A stretch of DNA of 49,736 nucleotides from an uncultured beta proteobacterium (GTDB taxonomy: Bacteria > Pseudomonadota > Gammaproteobacteria > Burkholderiales > Rhodocyclaceae). The DNA is taken from NCBI GenBank assembly GCA_903886975.1, contig CAISOB010000089.1:1-49736 (forward strand), given 5' to 3'. The notes under the pieces were generated by a model. The model was not told the origin of the DNA. It searched no databases and was given only the letters and a program-made list of their open reading frames with translations. The translations under genes were made by a program, and so were the position numbers. Positions 32,701 through 41,578 of this stretch are shown piece by piece (within the stretch, counting starts at the first letter, position 1; the number at the start of each line of letters is the position of its first letter).

Positions 32701-33015
32701 AGACAAATGGTACACCCCCGCCGCTCCAGCTCGCAATGCACAGCCCAAGCGCGATTCGAACTACCTGCCCCAAAGGCTCACATGAGAAGTGCTGGTCAGG
32801 CAAACGCCAAACGCTGCAGCGCGTTTCTCCTTCAACGTCCGCTTTGCAGATAATCGAACGGCAGCAAGGGGTCGATTGTGACGGTTGGCAAGAATGGAAA
32901 GCTGCCCCTAGACAAGAATGCGGGAGGGATAGAAACTAACGGCCAGGAGTAGTCTTTCCCGAATTCGCCCGTTAGCAGCCCGTCAGTTACTCAGCCGATA
33001 GTTTGATGGAGTGTT
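32701..33015. other. Intergenic region, nothing recognised
   Basis: These 315 bases between two divergent genes contain no convincing frame, terminator or known repeat. A CTAACGG...CCGTTAG inverted pair near 32936-32976 is the only structure noticed. Confidence 0.4.
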
Positions 33016-34014
33016 GTGCAGATGCGCATCATTGACGCAGCTTTAGCAGCACTCTCCTGGATCGGTGGGCAAGGCACAAGAGCGTTGGTGGCACTCGTCG
33101 TTGTCAGCGTTGCGTTCCCTTCACTTGGGGCAATACTCAAGCCATTCCTCACCGCTGCGGTCTTCGTGCTTTTGTGTATTGCCTTCCTGCAAGTCGACTC
33201 CACAAGTTTAAAGACCTGCTTTAGGCGTCCGGTCATCGTACTTGCTGCGACTACGTGGACCTCCGTAGCTTTGCCCGTTCTATTTGGTTCCGCCTGTCTT
33301 TTGTTGGGTATCGACAGGTCAGAGCCTGATTTGTTTCTCGCTATCATGCTTCAGGCCGTTGCCTCCCCAATGATGGCGGCTCCTGCATTGGCTGCGCTGA
33401 TGGGATTGGACGCTACGCTTGTATTAGTCACCCTTGTAACCAGCACAGCACTGATCCCGATTACAGCCCCCGTTTTTGCATTCTTTTTTGTTGGTCCAGG
33501 ACTCTCCTTCTCGCCACTTGTCCTCGCAGAAAGACTATTTGCAATTCTTGGTGGGGCTGCTCTGCTTGGATATTCGTTACGGAAACTATCTGGAAGAGCC
33601 TTCATTGAACGTCAGAAGATGAGAATTCAAGGTATCAATATTCTCGTGCTCTTCGTTTTTGTTGCCGCCCTCATGGGAAATGTCGGAACTCGATTTATTG
33701 CTGCGCCATTAAGCACGTCGGCCCTTGCAGCTCTGGCCTTCGGAATATTTTTTGCGATCCTTGGCCTGACTGCTTTGCTCTTTCTCCCGGCGGGCCGAGA
33801 GAGTGCGCTTGCTCTCGGATTTATGGCTTCGCAACGCAATATGGGGTTGATGCTCGCGGCAACCAGTGGGGCTTTGCCCGAAATGACTTGGCTGTATTTT
33901 GCACTTTCTCAATTTCCAATCTATTTGTCGCCCCAACTCCTGAAACCGTTAGCACATTGGATTCTTGGACGCACTTCTGACACGTCAATTTCCAAACCAG
34001 GATTAGAGAATTGA
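33016..34014 (+). CDS. BASS-family (bile acid:sodium symporter-like) transporter
   Basis: A 332-residue protein with about nine to ten membrane helices. ATMLQAVASPMMAAPALAAL-like and GFMASQRNMGLMLAATSG segments match the two discontinuous-helix motifs of the SBF/BASS family. Such proteins import organic anions with sodium. The start is GTG 33016 or ATG 33022; the ribosome site GGAG fits neither perfectly. Codon use is less GC-biased than in the CoA genes, suggesting acquisition. No operon partners are visible. Confidence 0.72.
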   Translation: MQMRIIDAALAALSWIGGQGTRALVALVVVSVAFPSLGAILKPFLTAAVFVLLCIAFLQVDSTSLKTCFRRPVIVLAATTWTSVALPVLFGSACLLLGIDRSEPDLFLAIMLQAVASPMMAAPALAALMGLDATLVLVTLVTSTALIPITAPVFAFFFVGPGLSFSPLVLAERLFAILGGAALLGYSLRKLSGRAFIERQKMRIQGINILVLFVFVAALMGNVGTRFIAAPLSTSALAALAFGIFFAILGLTALLFLPAGRESALALGFMASQRNMGLMLAATSGALPEMTWLYFALSQFPIYLSPQLLKPLAHWILGRTSDTSISKPGLEN

Positions 34015-34103
34015 ACTACCAATTGCTCTCGTCATGAATGGCAAGCTGTCATTTAAGCCCATGCAAATTTGAATCTTAGTGACCGCTTTTTGGGTGTTTG
34101 TCG

Positions 34104-34123
34104 GACCGCTTCGGGTCGCAGTG
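34104..34123 (+). repeat. 20-bp direct repeat, right copy (GACCGCTTCGGGTCGCAGTG)
   Basis: Matches the left copy at 31077-31096 in 19 of 20 bases. It lies in the gene-free stretch 34015-34467, which otherwise shows no recognisable feature. Confidence 0.5.
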
Positions 34124-34467
34124 CGTATCAGCCGTCTTTGAAAGCCGCCGCTCAACTGAAGTAGAGTGTTATCCGGCGGTTTGCAGCAACCGGGCGTCCG
34201 CGGAGTTCCCGCATAGCGGTCGGTGGAAGATTTCACGCTGACGGTTGAGTCATCATTACCCGTGGCTGATGACCCAAATGCTGGGACGCGTCATGTGGCC
34301 CAAATGGGAATAATCTATTGCCGATTAACGGAAAGCGCTGACATAATGTCTAGCCGTAAGCCGCATCATCGATTGCATCCCTTGCAATTATTCAAGAACA
34401 AATGGGGGAAAATCAAAATGATCGAGTATTTTTTAGCGAAGATTGTGCTTGTCGCCTCAATTTCGGG

Positions 34468-34569
34468 TTCGTGACGAAGCGCGCCGTGTTCTGCGTCGGC
34501 GCGCAGCGGCCGGAGTTGATCGAAACTGCGCCGTGCGTCGATTCTGAACGCAATGTTATCGCGCAATGG
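34468..34569 (+). pseudogene. Decayed CoA-transferase C-terminal fragment
   Basis: These 34 codons read FVTKRAVFCVGAQRPELIE and then TAPCVDSERNVIAQW. They align with the C-terminal part of the 11072-12649 CoA-transferase (FVTERAVFELGPEGPVLIE, then IAPGVDLEKDVLAQM), with the order and spacing preserved. Upstream of 34468 the similarity stops, so the rest of the gene has been lost. The fragment lies 32 bases before the AroE-like gene, which may once have been in an operon with it. The break point probably marks the right edge of inserted DNA. Confidence 0.75.
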
Positions 34570-34601
34570 CAAGAAACACACAAAACACGGAAGAGGAAAT
34601 G

Positions 34602-35432
34602 ATGACAGCCAGAATCAACGGCGCGACGCGCTTGTACGGGATCATCGGCAATCCGATCGCCCAGGTCCGCTCACCGGAAACCTTCACGCAGGCTTACACC
34701 GACGCCGGCATCAATGCGGTGATGCTGCCGATCCAGATTCTTCCCGAAAATTTCGAACTGTGCGTCAAGGGACTGATGGCCCTTGGCAATCTTGACGGGA
34801 TGACCGTTACCGTTCCCTACAAGGCGCGCATGGTCGCGTTCGCTGACCGCCTCGGCGATACCGCGCGCTGCATCGGCGCGCTCAACGCCTTGCGGCGCGA
34901 AGCCGACGGCAGCTGGACCGGCGAAATGTTCGACGGCGCGGGCTTCATCGTCGGTGCGCAATGCAAGGGCCACGTCCTAGCCAAGCGCCGAGTTGCGCTA
35001 TTCGGGGCCGGCGGTGCCGGCAGCGCGATCGCGTGCGGACTCGTTGCCGCCGGGGTCGAATCGATCGCCATCATCGATCCGAATGCCGAGCGCGTAGAAA
35101 CGCTGGCAAAGGCACTGCGCCGCACCTTTCCTGCCTGCGACGTTCGTCCGGCTTCAAGCGTGCCGGCGGGTTCAAACATGATCGTCAATGCGAGCACCGT
35201 CGGCATGCGTCCCGGCGACGGTTTGCCAGGCGACTTCGGCACGGTGACTGCCGACACGCTGATCGGCGATGTCATCAACAGCGACGTCAAAACGCCGATG
35301 ATCGAACTTGCGTTGCGCCACGGCTGTCCGTATGTCGCCGGCAAGGAAATGCATGCCGGCCAGGGTGAAGCGCTGCTCGCCTTCTTCGCCGCCACGGCCG
35401 TGGCAAAACCGCCGGCGGAACTCGAATGCTGA
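34602..35432 (+). CDS. Shikimate dehydrogenase-like protein (AroE family)
   Basis: A 276-residue protein with an N-terminal substrate domain (YGIIGNPIAQVRSPETF; TVTVPYKARMVAFAD with the catalytic-type Lys) and a Rossmann domain (VALFGAGGAGSAIACGL). The C-terminal VAGKEMHAGQGEALLAFF matches the family. The usual NTDG active-site motif reads EMFDGAGF: the Asp is kept but the Asn-Thr is not, as in paralogues outside the shikimate pathway. It probably acts on another hydroxy-acid, perhaps quinate-like. AGAGG stands seven bases before ATG 34602; an ATG three bases earlier is possible. It follows a CoA-transferase remnant. Confidence 0.82.
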   Translation: MTARINGATRLYGIIGNPIAQVRSPETFTQAYTDAGINAVMLPIQILPENFELCVKGLMALGNLDGMTVTVPYKARMVAFADRLGDTARCIGALNALRREADGSWTGEMFDGAGFIVGAQCKGHVLAKRRVALFGAGGAGSAIACGLVAAGVESIAIIDPNAERVETLAKALRRTFPACDVRPASSVPAGSNMIVNASTVGMRPGDGLPGDFGTVTADTLIGDVINSDVKTPMIELALRHGCPYVAGKEMHAGQGEALLAFFAATAVAKPPAELEC

Positions 35433-35544
35433 TGCATCAAGCCTACGGGCAAGCCGAACTCTATACCGCCTGCGAGTCATCCCGTTTCTTAACGTATCTT
35501 GTCGGGCAACCTTCCGGTGCTCATCTCTCTTGAAAGGAAAGTAA

Positions 35545-36549
35545 ATGCGTAAATCGATCAGCAAATTATTGGTGGCTGGCGCTATTGCTTCCACCCTCGC
35601 AATGGCCAGTGGCGTCGAGGCCGCGACCCCGGTCACCTTTCAACTGAACTGGACGGCCGGAGGGGGCAATGCGGGCTTTTCCGCCGCCGTAGCCGAAGGC
35701 TTCTACAAGGACCTGGGACTGGACGTGACCCTCGTCGAGGGAAACGGTTCCGGCAATACGGTTCAACTCGTCGCGAACAATCGCGTCCAGATTGCCTACG
35801 CGGATGCCGTAACGATCAGCCAGATGATCGCCAAGGGCGCTCCCATGAAGATTGTTTCGACCATCTACCAGTCGAATCCCACTGCAGTCCTGGCGCTGAA
35901 AAAGACCGGAATCAAATCGGTTAAGGAACTCTTCGGACGCAAGGTCGGAGTTCCTTCCGCTACCTCGCAAACGACCATGCTTCCACTCTTTTTCGCAGCC
36001 AACGGCATGAAGGAGTCGGACGTGATGCTCATCGATATGCCGATTACATCGATGGTTCCGTCCTTGCTGCAAGGTCAGGTCGACGCCATTCTGGGATCGA
36101 TCGATGCTTTTCAGATTCAAGCTGAAGCGCAGGGTGCGCAACTCGACAGCTACTTGTTCGCCACCAATGGCGTGCCAACGGTGAGCAGCTCGATTTTCGC
36201 CGTTGACAGCTACCTCAAAGACAACCCCGATGTCGTCAAGAAGTTTGTCGCGGCAAGCATCAAGGGGTGGCTCTTCGCCATCGACAATCCGGAAAAAACA
36301 GTCAAGGATCTCAAGAGTATCTTCCCGAACATGAGTGAAAAACTGGCTGCCGCCGAACTTGCGGCGATCAAGCCGCTGTTCTGCAGTGGCGGTGCCAAGT
36401 ATATCGGCAAGGCAGAAGAGGCATTGTGGGCCAAGACTCAGGATCTCCTCTCGCAAGTCAAGTTGCTCCCCGTCGGTCAGGATCCGAAGTCGTATTACAC
36501 CTACGACTTCCTTCCCCCCGTGTCGCAACTGCGTCCCTGCCCGATTTGA
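35545..36549 (+). CDS. NitT/TauT-type ABC substrate-binding protein, orphan
   Basis: A 334-residue periplasmic protein of the SsuA/TauA/THI5-like group. A signal peptide MRKSISKLLVAGAIASTLAM is followed by likely cleavage after VEA. Mature motifs: VTFQLNWTAGGGNAGFSAAV, AVAEGFYKDLGLDVTLVEG and VGVPSATSQTTMLPLFFAAN. Such proteins bind sulfonates, nitrate, pyrimidine precursors or aromatic acids. No permease or ATPase is adjacent, so it may borrow another system's membrane parts or have lost them. GAAAGGAAAG precedes the ATG. It starts 112 bases after the AroE-like gene and could be co-transcribed. Confidence 0.87.
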   Translation: MRKSISKLLVAGAIASTLAMASGVEAATPVTFQLNWTAGGGNAGFSAAVAEGFYKDLGLDVTLVEGNGSGNTVQLVANNRVQIAYADAVTISQMIAKGAPMKIVSTIYQSNPTAVLALKKTGIKSVKELFGRKVGVPSATSQTTMLPLFFAANGMKESDVMLIDMPITSMVPSLLQGQVDAILGSIDAFQIQAEAQGAQLDSYLFATNGVPTVSSSIFAVDSYLKDNPDVVKKFVAASIKGWLFAIDNPEKTVKDLKSIFPNMSEKLAAAELAAIKPLFCSGGAKYIGKAEEALWAKTQDLLSQVKLLPVGQDPKSYYTYDFLPPVSQLRPCPI

Positions 36550-36876
36550 ACGACCAGCGGTTTTTTCCTATCAAGCCAATTATAGAAGGGGCCCAGGCAT
36601 TGCCGACAAACGACGAACCGGCTACCGTTATGCCAATCTGTGTGTGGGAATGGCATTTCGGAGTCCCGGCCGCACCATCGCCGATGCCGATCTCATAGGA
36701 ATTTAGGGTCTCACCGGATACGTGTTTGCATGTTCCGTTTGAACGACTGGAGTTTGAAACGGGCTGGGTCCGGTTAGGGTCAATTTGTGATCGTTGGCAA
36801 TCATAGAATGCGGCCGCTGGCGGACCAGAGTTTGTCCAATTGCGTTGGGACCGCAAACATACAAGAGGAACGCAAC
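36550..36876. other. Intergenic region, no gene recognised
   Basis: A 327-base stretch between the orphan binding protein and the acetyltransferase. Short frames exist on both strands but none resembles a known family. CCGTTTGAAC and GTTTGAAACGG around 36738-36760 make a weak inverted pair. No terminator with a T-run is seen. Confidence 0.4.
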
Positions 36877-37368
36877 TTGGCGATGAACGCAATTGAGATT
36901 GTCGAGACTGACTTGCGTCGCCTCGAGCATCAATCGGCAACGCTGGAACTTCTCGACGCCTATGCCCGCGACCCGATGGGCAATGGGGCGCCGCTCCCGG
37001 CGGAGGTGAGACGGCAGGTGATACCGGGTCTTCGCGCACACCCGACCACCCTGGTGTTCCTGGCTTATAGCGATGGCTTGGCCATAGGGCTCGCCGTTTG
37101 TTTCCGTGGATTCTCGACCTTCGCGGCAAAGCCGCTGATCAACATCCACGACCTCGTGGTGCTATCGACGTACCGTGGGCGAGGCGTTGCGCGCCGGCTT
37201 ATTGAATCGGTTGCCGAGAAGGGCCGCATGTTGGATTGCTGCAAACTGACGCTTGAGGTGCTGGAGAATAACCGGCCGGCGAGGCGGCTGTACGATTCGG
37301 CAGGTTTTGCGCAGGCGATGTATCGGCTGGAGGCCGGTGGGGCACTCTTCATGTCGAAGGCGTTGTGA
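36877..37368 (+). CDS. GNAT-family N-acetyltransferase
   Basis: About 163 residues from TTG 36877 (AGAGGA seven bases upstream) or 161 from ATG 36883. The acetyl-CoA-binding motif is VVLSTYRGRGVARRLIESV and is followed by CCKLTLEVLENNRPARRLYD and the C-terminal YRLEAGGALFMSKAL, all typical of GNAT enzymes. INIHDLVVLS is a recurrent strand in one bacterial subgroup. Acceptor is unknown. It stands alone, convergent with the metallo-hydrolase gene. Confidence 0.83.
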   Translation: MAMNAIEIVETDLRRLEHQSATLELLDAYARDPMGNGAPLPAEVRRQVIPGLRAHPTTLVFLAYSDGLAIGLAVCFRGFSTFAAKPLINIHDLVVLSTYRGRGVARRLIESVAEKGRMLDCCKLTLEVLENNRPARRLYDSAGFAQAMYRLEAGGALFMSKAL

Positions 37369-37442
37369 GCAGTCGCCCGAGTATTCGCCGCTGACCTGCT
37401 GGTTGCTGCCCGACTGTTCGGCCCGGCCAGCGCTTCGCGCTG

Positions 37443-38459
37443 TCAGGCTGCCGCGAAGTGCGTCACGCCCGCTTCGACGTAGCGGCGCAGCTTTCCCTGC
37501 TTGACGAGATAGTTGAGGTGCGCGAGCGCCTCGCCCATGGCGAACATGATCTGATGGCCGTCGAGGCCCGGTGGAAAGAGGTGCGGAAGCAGGAGTCCGG
37601 CAGTGACCGGACCGCGCGCGACGACGGCGAGCAGCGTGCCGAGCCGCTCGTCGTGGTGCTGCTTGAGTTCGGCGATGCGCCCCAGCACGCCGCGGAACGG
37701 CCGCCGATGCGATGGCAGCGCCAGCGTATCGGGACGCAGGATGGCGGCGAAACCATCGAGGCTGTGCAGGAAGAGCTTGAGCGAATCGGCTTCGGGTTCG
37801 CTCGGCCAGACGCTGACGTTGGTCGTGATCTCGGGCAGCAACTGGTCGCCGGCGAGCAGCACGCCGATCTCGTCACAATAGAGCGATACGTGCTCGGGCG
37901 AATGGCCCTGGCCGATGATGACCTGCCAGCGGCGGCCGCCGATGCTCAGTTCGTCGCCGGCGAACAGCCGGTCGTAGGCCGGCGGCAGCTGCACGCCTTG
38001 ACCATAAGGGACCATGCCGTCGCGCAGGACTTGCTCCTGCGCCGCGGGCAGCCCATTGGCGCGGTAGAAGAGAAAGCGCGCTTCCGAATCGTCCTCGTTG
38101 TGCAGCGCGAAGTGGGCGGTCAGCCATTCGCTCTGCGTCATCCAAGGGCGCAGATTCCAGCGTTCGCAGATCCACGCGGAATTGCCGACGTGGTCGGGAT
38201 GAAAATGGGTGACGATCAGGCGGGTCACCGGCTTGCCGTTCAGCGTGCGCGCCCAGACTTCTTCCCACTGGACGCGGACATCGGCGCGCGCATAGCCGCA
38301 ATCGACGATGGTCCAGCCGTCGCCGTCTTCGAGCAGATAGAGGTTGATCGCGCGCAGCCGGAAAGGCAGTGGCGTACTCAGCCAATGGATTCCCGGCGCC
38401 ACTTCGATGGTCGTGCCGGCGGCCGGATAGTCGGGGAAGGGATAGACGAGTGCACTCAT
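37443..38459 (-). CDS. Metallo-beta-lactamase-fold hydrolase
   Basis: A 338-residue MBL-fold protein starting at ATG 38459. The metal motif THFHPDHVGNS (HxHxDH) is intact, followed by the later His of GQGHSPEHVSLYC, the Asp of LLAGDQLLPEITTN and the His of LPSHRRPF. The C-terminal winged-helix-like region (MGEALAHLNYLVKQGKLRRY) is common in LACTB2-like or glyoxalase-II-like members. It likely hydrolyses a thioester or phosphodiester. It lies 19 bases after the second ABC permease gene, so it appears to be the last gene of the MacAB-like operon; its link to export is unclear. Confidence 0.85.
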   Translation of the reverse strand: MSALVYPFPDYPAAGTTIEVAPGIHWLSTPLPFRLRAINLYLLEDGDGWTIVDCGYARADVRVQWEEVWARTLNGKPVTRLIVTHFHPDHVGNSAWICERWNLRPWMTQSEWLTAHFALHNEDDSEARFLFYRANGLPAAQEQVLRDGMVPYGQGVQLPPAYDRLFAGDELSIGGRRWQVIIGQGHSPEHVSLYCDEIGVLLAGDQLLPEITTNVSVWPSEPEADSLKLFLHSLDGFAAILRPDTLALPSHRRPFRGVLGRIAELKQHHDERLGTLLAVVARGPVTAGLLLPHLFPPGLDGHQIMFAMGEALAHLNYLVKQGKLRRYVEAGVTHFAAA

Positions 38460-38478
38460 ATTTCGGTACTCATGTTGT

Positions 38479-39684
38479 TCATTCGGCGCGTAGCGCTTCG
38501 ACCGGATCGAGCCGCGCGGCACGGCGCGCGGGCAGTACGCCGGCAAAGAGGCCGATGGCGACGGCGACGATCTCGGCGAAGACGACGAAAGCCAGCGGCG
38601 TGTGTACCGGCAGCGCCGGCAGCAGCAAGTGTATCAGCTGCGCCAGAGCGAAGCCGAGCGCCAGCCCGACGATGCCGCCGAGCGCCGAGAGCGCCACCGC
38701 TTCGCCGAGGAAGAGGCCGAGGATTGTCTTGCGCGGCGCGCCGAGCGCGACCAGCAGGCCGATTTCGCTGGTCCGCTCGCTCACCGCGATGGTCATGATG
38801 GTGACGATGCCGACGCCGCCGACGAGGAGCGAAATGCTGCCGAGCGCGCCGACCGCGAGCGTCAGGATGTCAAGGATGTTGGACAGCGTGCGCAGCATGT
38901 CCTCCTGCGTGGTGATCGTGAAATCCTCGCGGCCGTGCCGCGCTTTCAGGGTGGCGATGATTTCATCGCTGATGCGCGCGACCGGAACGCCTTCCTCGTA
39001 AGTGAGGTCGATCTTCATCATGCCGTCGCGGTTGTAGAGTTCGAGCGCGCGCGCGGTCGGGATATAGGCGGCGTCGTCGAGGTCGATGCCGAGGAACTGG
39101 CCTTTCGCTTCGAGCACGCCGATCACGCGAAACTGCAGGTTGCCGACCGCGAGGCGCGCGCCGAGCGCATTCTCCACGCCGAACAACTCGGCCTTGAGCT
39201 TGGCGCCGAGGACGACGAAGGCGCGCGCGCTTTCCGATTCGTCCTGCGGCAGGAATTGCCCGCTGGCCAGCTTCATGCTGTACACGCGCAGCATGTCGGC
39301 GCCGACGCCGTTGATCGTCGTGCGCCGCAGGCGGCCGTTGCCCTTCACTTCGGTATTGCCCCACACCAGCGACGACATGCCCGTGACATGCGGCAGGCGC
39401 TGCAGCGCGCGCGCGTCATCGAGGGTCAGCGGGCGGACGGACGTCGGGATGCCGGTCGGCGCCGGCCCCGAGGTCTTGACCTTGCCCGGCGAGACGCTGA
39501 CGAGATTGGTGCCGAACTGGGTGAACTCGGTGAGCACGAAGCGGTGCACGCCCTCGCCGATCGAGGTGAGCAGGATCACCGCCGCAATGCCGACGGCAAT
39601 GCCGAGCAGCGTCAGGAAACTGCGCAGCCGGTGCGCGGTGATGGCGCGCAGCGCGAGGCGCAGCGAGTCGCTCGTGCGGATCAT
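38479..39684 (-). CDS. MacB-type ABC transporter permease (FtsX family), second copy
   Basis: A 401-residue permease with one N-terminal helix (LRSFLTLLGIAVGIAAVILL), a large periplasmic MacB_PCD domain (about 45-245) and three C-terminal helices, the plan of MacB and LolC/E membrane parts. The C-terminal [17 protein letters not shown] is the conserved coupling tail. Its ATG overlaps the stop of the upstream permease by one base. It lacks an ATPase domain, which is supplied by the 40874-41578 protein. Two such permeases probably form a heterodimer. Confidence 0.9.
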   Translation of the reverse strand: MIRTSDSLRLALRAITAHRLRSFLTLLGIAVGIAAVILLTSIGEGVHRFVLTEFTQFGTNLVSVSPGKVKTSGPAPTGIPTSVRPLTLDDARALQRLPHVTGMSSLVWGNTEVKGNGRLRRTTINGVGADMLRVYSMKLASGQFLPQDESESARAFVVLGAKLKAELFGVENALGARLAVGNLQFRVIGVLEAKGQFLGIDLDDAAYIPTARALELYNRDGMMKIDLTYEEGVPVARISDEIIATLKARHGREDFTITTQEDMLRTLSNILDILTLAVGALGSISLLVGGVGIVTIMTIAVSERTSEIGLLVALGAPRKTILGLFLGEAVALSALGGIVGLALGFALAQLIHLLLPALPVHTPLAFVVFAEIVAVAIGLFAGVLPARRAARLDPVEALRAE

Positions 39685-40892
39685 CAGTGCTTGGCCAGCG
39701 AAAGCACCGGGTCGAGCCGCGCCGCGCGGCGCGCCGGTTGCACGCCGAACAGGACGCCCGTCAGCAGCGCGGTGCCGAGGCCCGCGAGCACCGCCCAGTC
39801 GGGCGGGTAGGCGGGGAAGGTCGGATAAAGCTGACGGATCAGCGCCGCGCCGCCTTGGCCGAGCAGATAGCCGAGCAGCGCGCCGGCCAGCGAGAGCATC
39901 GCGGCTTCGGTGAGAAAGGCATTGCGTATCGTCGCGCCGGTCGCGCCGAGCGCTTTCAGGAGGCCGATTTCTGCGGTGCGCTGGGTGACCGAGACGAGCA
40001 TCACGTTCATCACCAGGATGCCGGCCACCGCCAGGCTGATCGCGGCGATGCCGGCCACCGCCAGGGTCAACGTGCCGAGCAGCTTGTCGAAGGTGGCGAG
40101 CACCGCGTCCTGGGTAATTGCCGTCACGTCCTCCTCGCCCTCGTGGCGCAGCTTGATGATATCGATGGCCTGCGCCTTGGCGAGTTCGATCGCCTCGCGG
40201 CTGCCGGCCTCGACCATGATGCGAAACAGCGTGTTGCTGTTGAACATCGCCTGCGCCAGCGAAACCGGGACGATGACCAACTCGTCGGTATTCATGCCGA
40301 GACCCTGGCCAGAGGTCGCCATCACGCCGACGACGCGAAAGCGCCGATCGCCGACGCGAACCAGCTGGCCGAGCGCCGGTTCCACGCCGAACAGCTCGTC
40401 GCGGATCGTGGCGCCGATCACCGCTTCGGAAGCGCCGCGCCGCCAGTCGCCGTCGGCGAGGAAGCGACCCTGCGCCAGCGCCAGGCGGCGCACCTCGAGG
40501 TAGGCGGCGTTGGTGCCGGCGACCATCACTTCGCGCAGCTTGCCGCCGTAACTGATTTCCGAGGTGCCGACGGCGAGCGGCACGACGCGATGCACGGCGC
40601 TGCCGCGCAAAAGCGCCTGCGCATCGTCGATGGTCAAATCGCGCGGCGTGCTGGTGATTGCGTTGCCGGGATTGAAACCGCCAGTCTGCGAGCGGCCGGG
40701 CAAGATGATCACGAGGTTGGTGCCGAGCGATGAAAACTCGCCGATCACATAGCGCCGCGCGCCGTCGCCGAGCGCGGTGAGCACGACGACCGCCGCGACG
40801 CCGATGGCCATCGCCAGGATCAGCAGGCAGGTGCGCAGCGGATTGCCGGTCGCCGCGCGACGGGCAAAACCGATCAGGTCACGGGTGCGCAT
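39684..40892 (-). CDS. MacB-type ABC transporter permease (FtsX family), first copy
   Basis: A 402-residue permease with the same plan as its neighbour: an N-terminal helix ([20 protein letters not shown]), a MacB_PCD periplasmic domain and three C-terminal helices ending [18 protein letters not shown]. The two copies are clearly diverged paralogues. It overlaps the end of the ATPase gene by 19 bases, so the ATPase and both permeases are tightly linked. Role: mechanotransmission-type export of a substrate from the periplasm via the adaptor and an outer-membrane channel encoded elsewhere. Confidence 0.9.
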   Translation of the reverse strand: MRTRDLIGFARRAATGNPLRTCLLILAMAIGVAAVVVLTALGDGARRYVIGEFSSLGTNLVIILPGRSQTGGFNPGNAITSTPRDLTIDDAQALLRGSAVHRVVPLAVGTSEISYGGKLREVMVAGTNAAYLEVRRLALAQGRFLADGDWRRGASEAVIGATIRDELFGVEPALGQLVRVGDRRFRVVGVMATSGQGLGMNTDELVIVPVSLAQAMFNSNTLFRIMVEAGSREAIELAKAQAIDIIKLRHEGEEDVTAITQDAVLATFDKLLGTLTLAVAGIAAISLAVAGILVMNVMLVSVTQRTAEIGLLKALGATGATIRNAFLTEAAMLSLAGALLGYLLGQGGAALIRQLYPTFPAYPPDWAVLAGLGTALLTGVLFGVQPARRAARLDPVLSLAKH

Positions 40893-41578
40893 GGTGTCGC
40901 CGAATCATGCTTGAGTTCGCCATCTTCCATCAGCAGCTGCCGGTGGGCGCGCGCACCGAGGGTCGTGTCGTGCGTGACGACGATCAGCGTGACGCCGCGC
41001 GCGTTGAGTTCCTCGAGCAAGCGCATGACTTCCTCGCCGGTGTGGCGATCGAGGTTGCCGGTCGGTTCGTCGGCGAGGATCATCGCCGGCTGCATGATCG
41101 TCGCGCGGGCGATCGCCACGCGCTGGCGCTGGCCGCCCGAGAGCTGGTCGGGCCGGTGACCGGCGCGGTCGGCCAGGCCATAGTCTTTGAGCGCATGGGC
41201 GACGCGCCGGTTGCGCTCGTCGGGGGCGATGCCGGCGAGGGTCATCGGCAAGGCGATGTTCTCGGCGGCAGTGAGGCGCGGCACCAGGTGGAAACTCTGG
41301 AAAACGAAACCGATGCGTTCGCTGCGCACGCGCGCCTGCTCATTCCCCGAGAGCGTCGTCACGTCGCGCCCTTCGAGATGGTAGGTGCCGGTGTTCGGGT
41401 GATCGAGCAGGCCGAGCAGGTTGAGTAGGGTCGACTTGCCCGAACCCGAAGGTCCCATGATAGCGACATATTCGCCGGAATCGATGCGCAATTCGAGATG
41501 GCGCAGCGCATGCACCTCGCTGTCGCCCAGATAGAAGACCCGCTCGATGCCCGCGAGTTCAATCAGCGCAGCGCTCAT
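40874..41578 (-). CDS. MacB/LolD-type ABC transporter ATPase
   Basis: A 234-residue ATPase. Walker A is GPSGSGKST, the signature is [14 protein letters not shown] and Walker B is [12 protein letters not shown], exactly the LolD/MacB pattern. ATG 41578 shares a base with the adaptor's TAA stop (TAATG), so the two are translationally coupled; the long in-frame extension upstream is a different frame of the adaptor gene and is not coding. It energises the two FtsX-type permeases encoded next. Confidence 0.92.
   Translation of the reverse strand: MSAALIELAGIERVFYLGDSEVHALRHLELRIDSGEYVAIMGPSGSGKSTLLNLLGLLDHPNTGTYHLEGRDVTTLSGNEQARVRSERIGFVFQSFHLVPRLTAAENIALPMTLAGIAPDERNRRVAHALKDYGLADRAGHRPDQLSGGQRQRVAIARATIMQPAMILADEPTGNLDRHTGEEVMRLLEELNARGVTLIVVTHDTTLGARAHRQLLMEDGELKHDSATPCAPVT

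Noticed and set aside
32930..32980. CTAACGG...CCGTTAG considered as an integron attC site
   Set aside because: The core sequences do not fit the R' and R'' consensus and no integrase or cassette series is present.
37428..37442. CAGCGCTTCGCGCTG hairpin between the convergent GNAT and MBL genes
   Set aside because: Six-base stem with no T-run on either strand; too weak to call a terminator.
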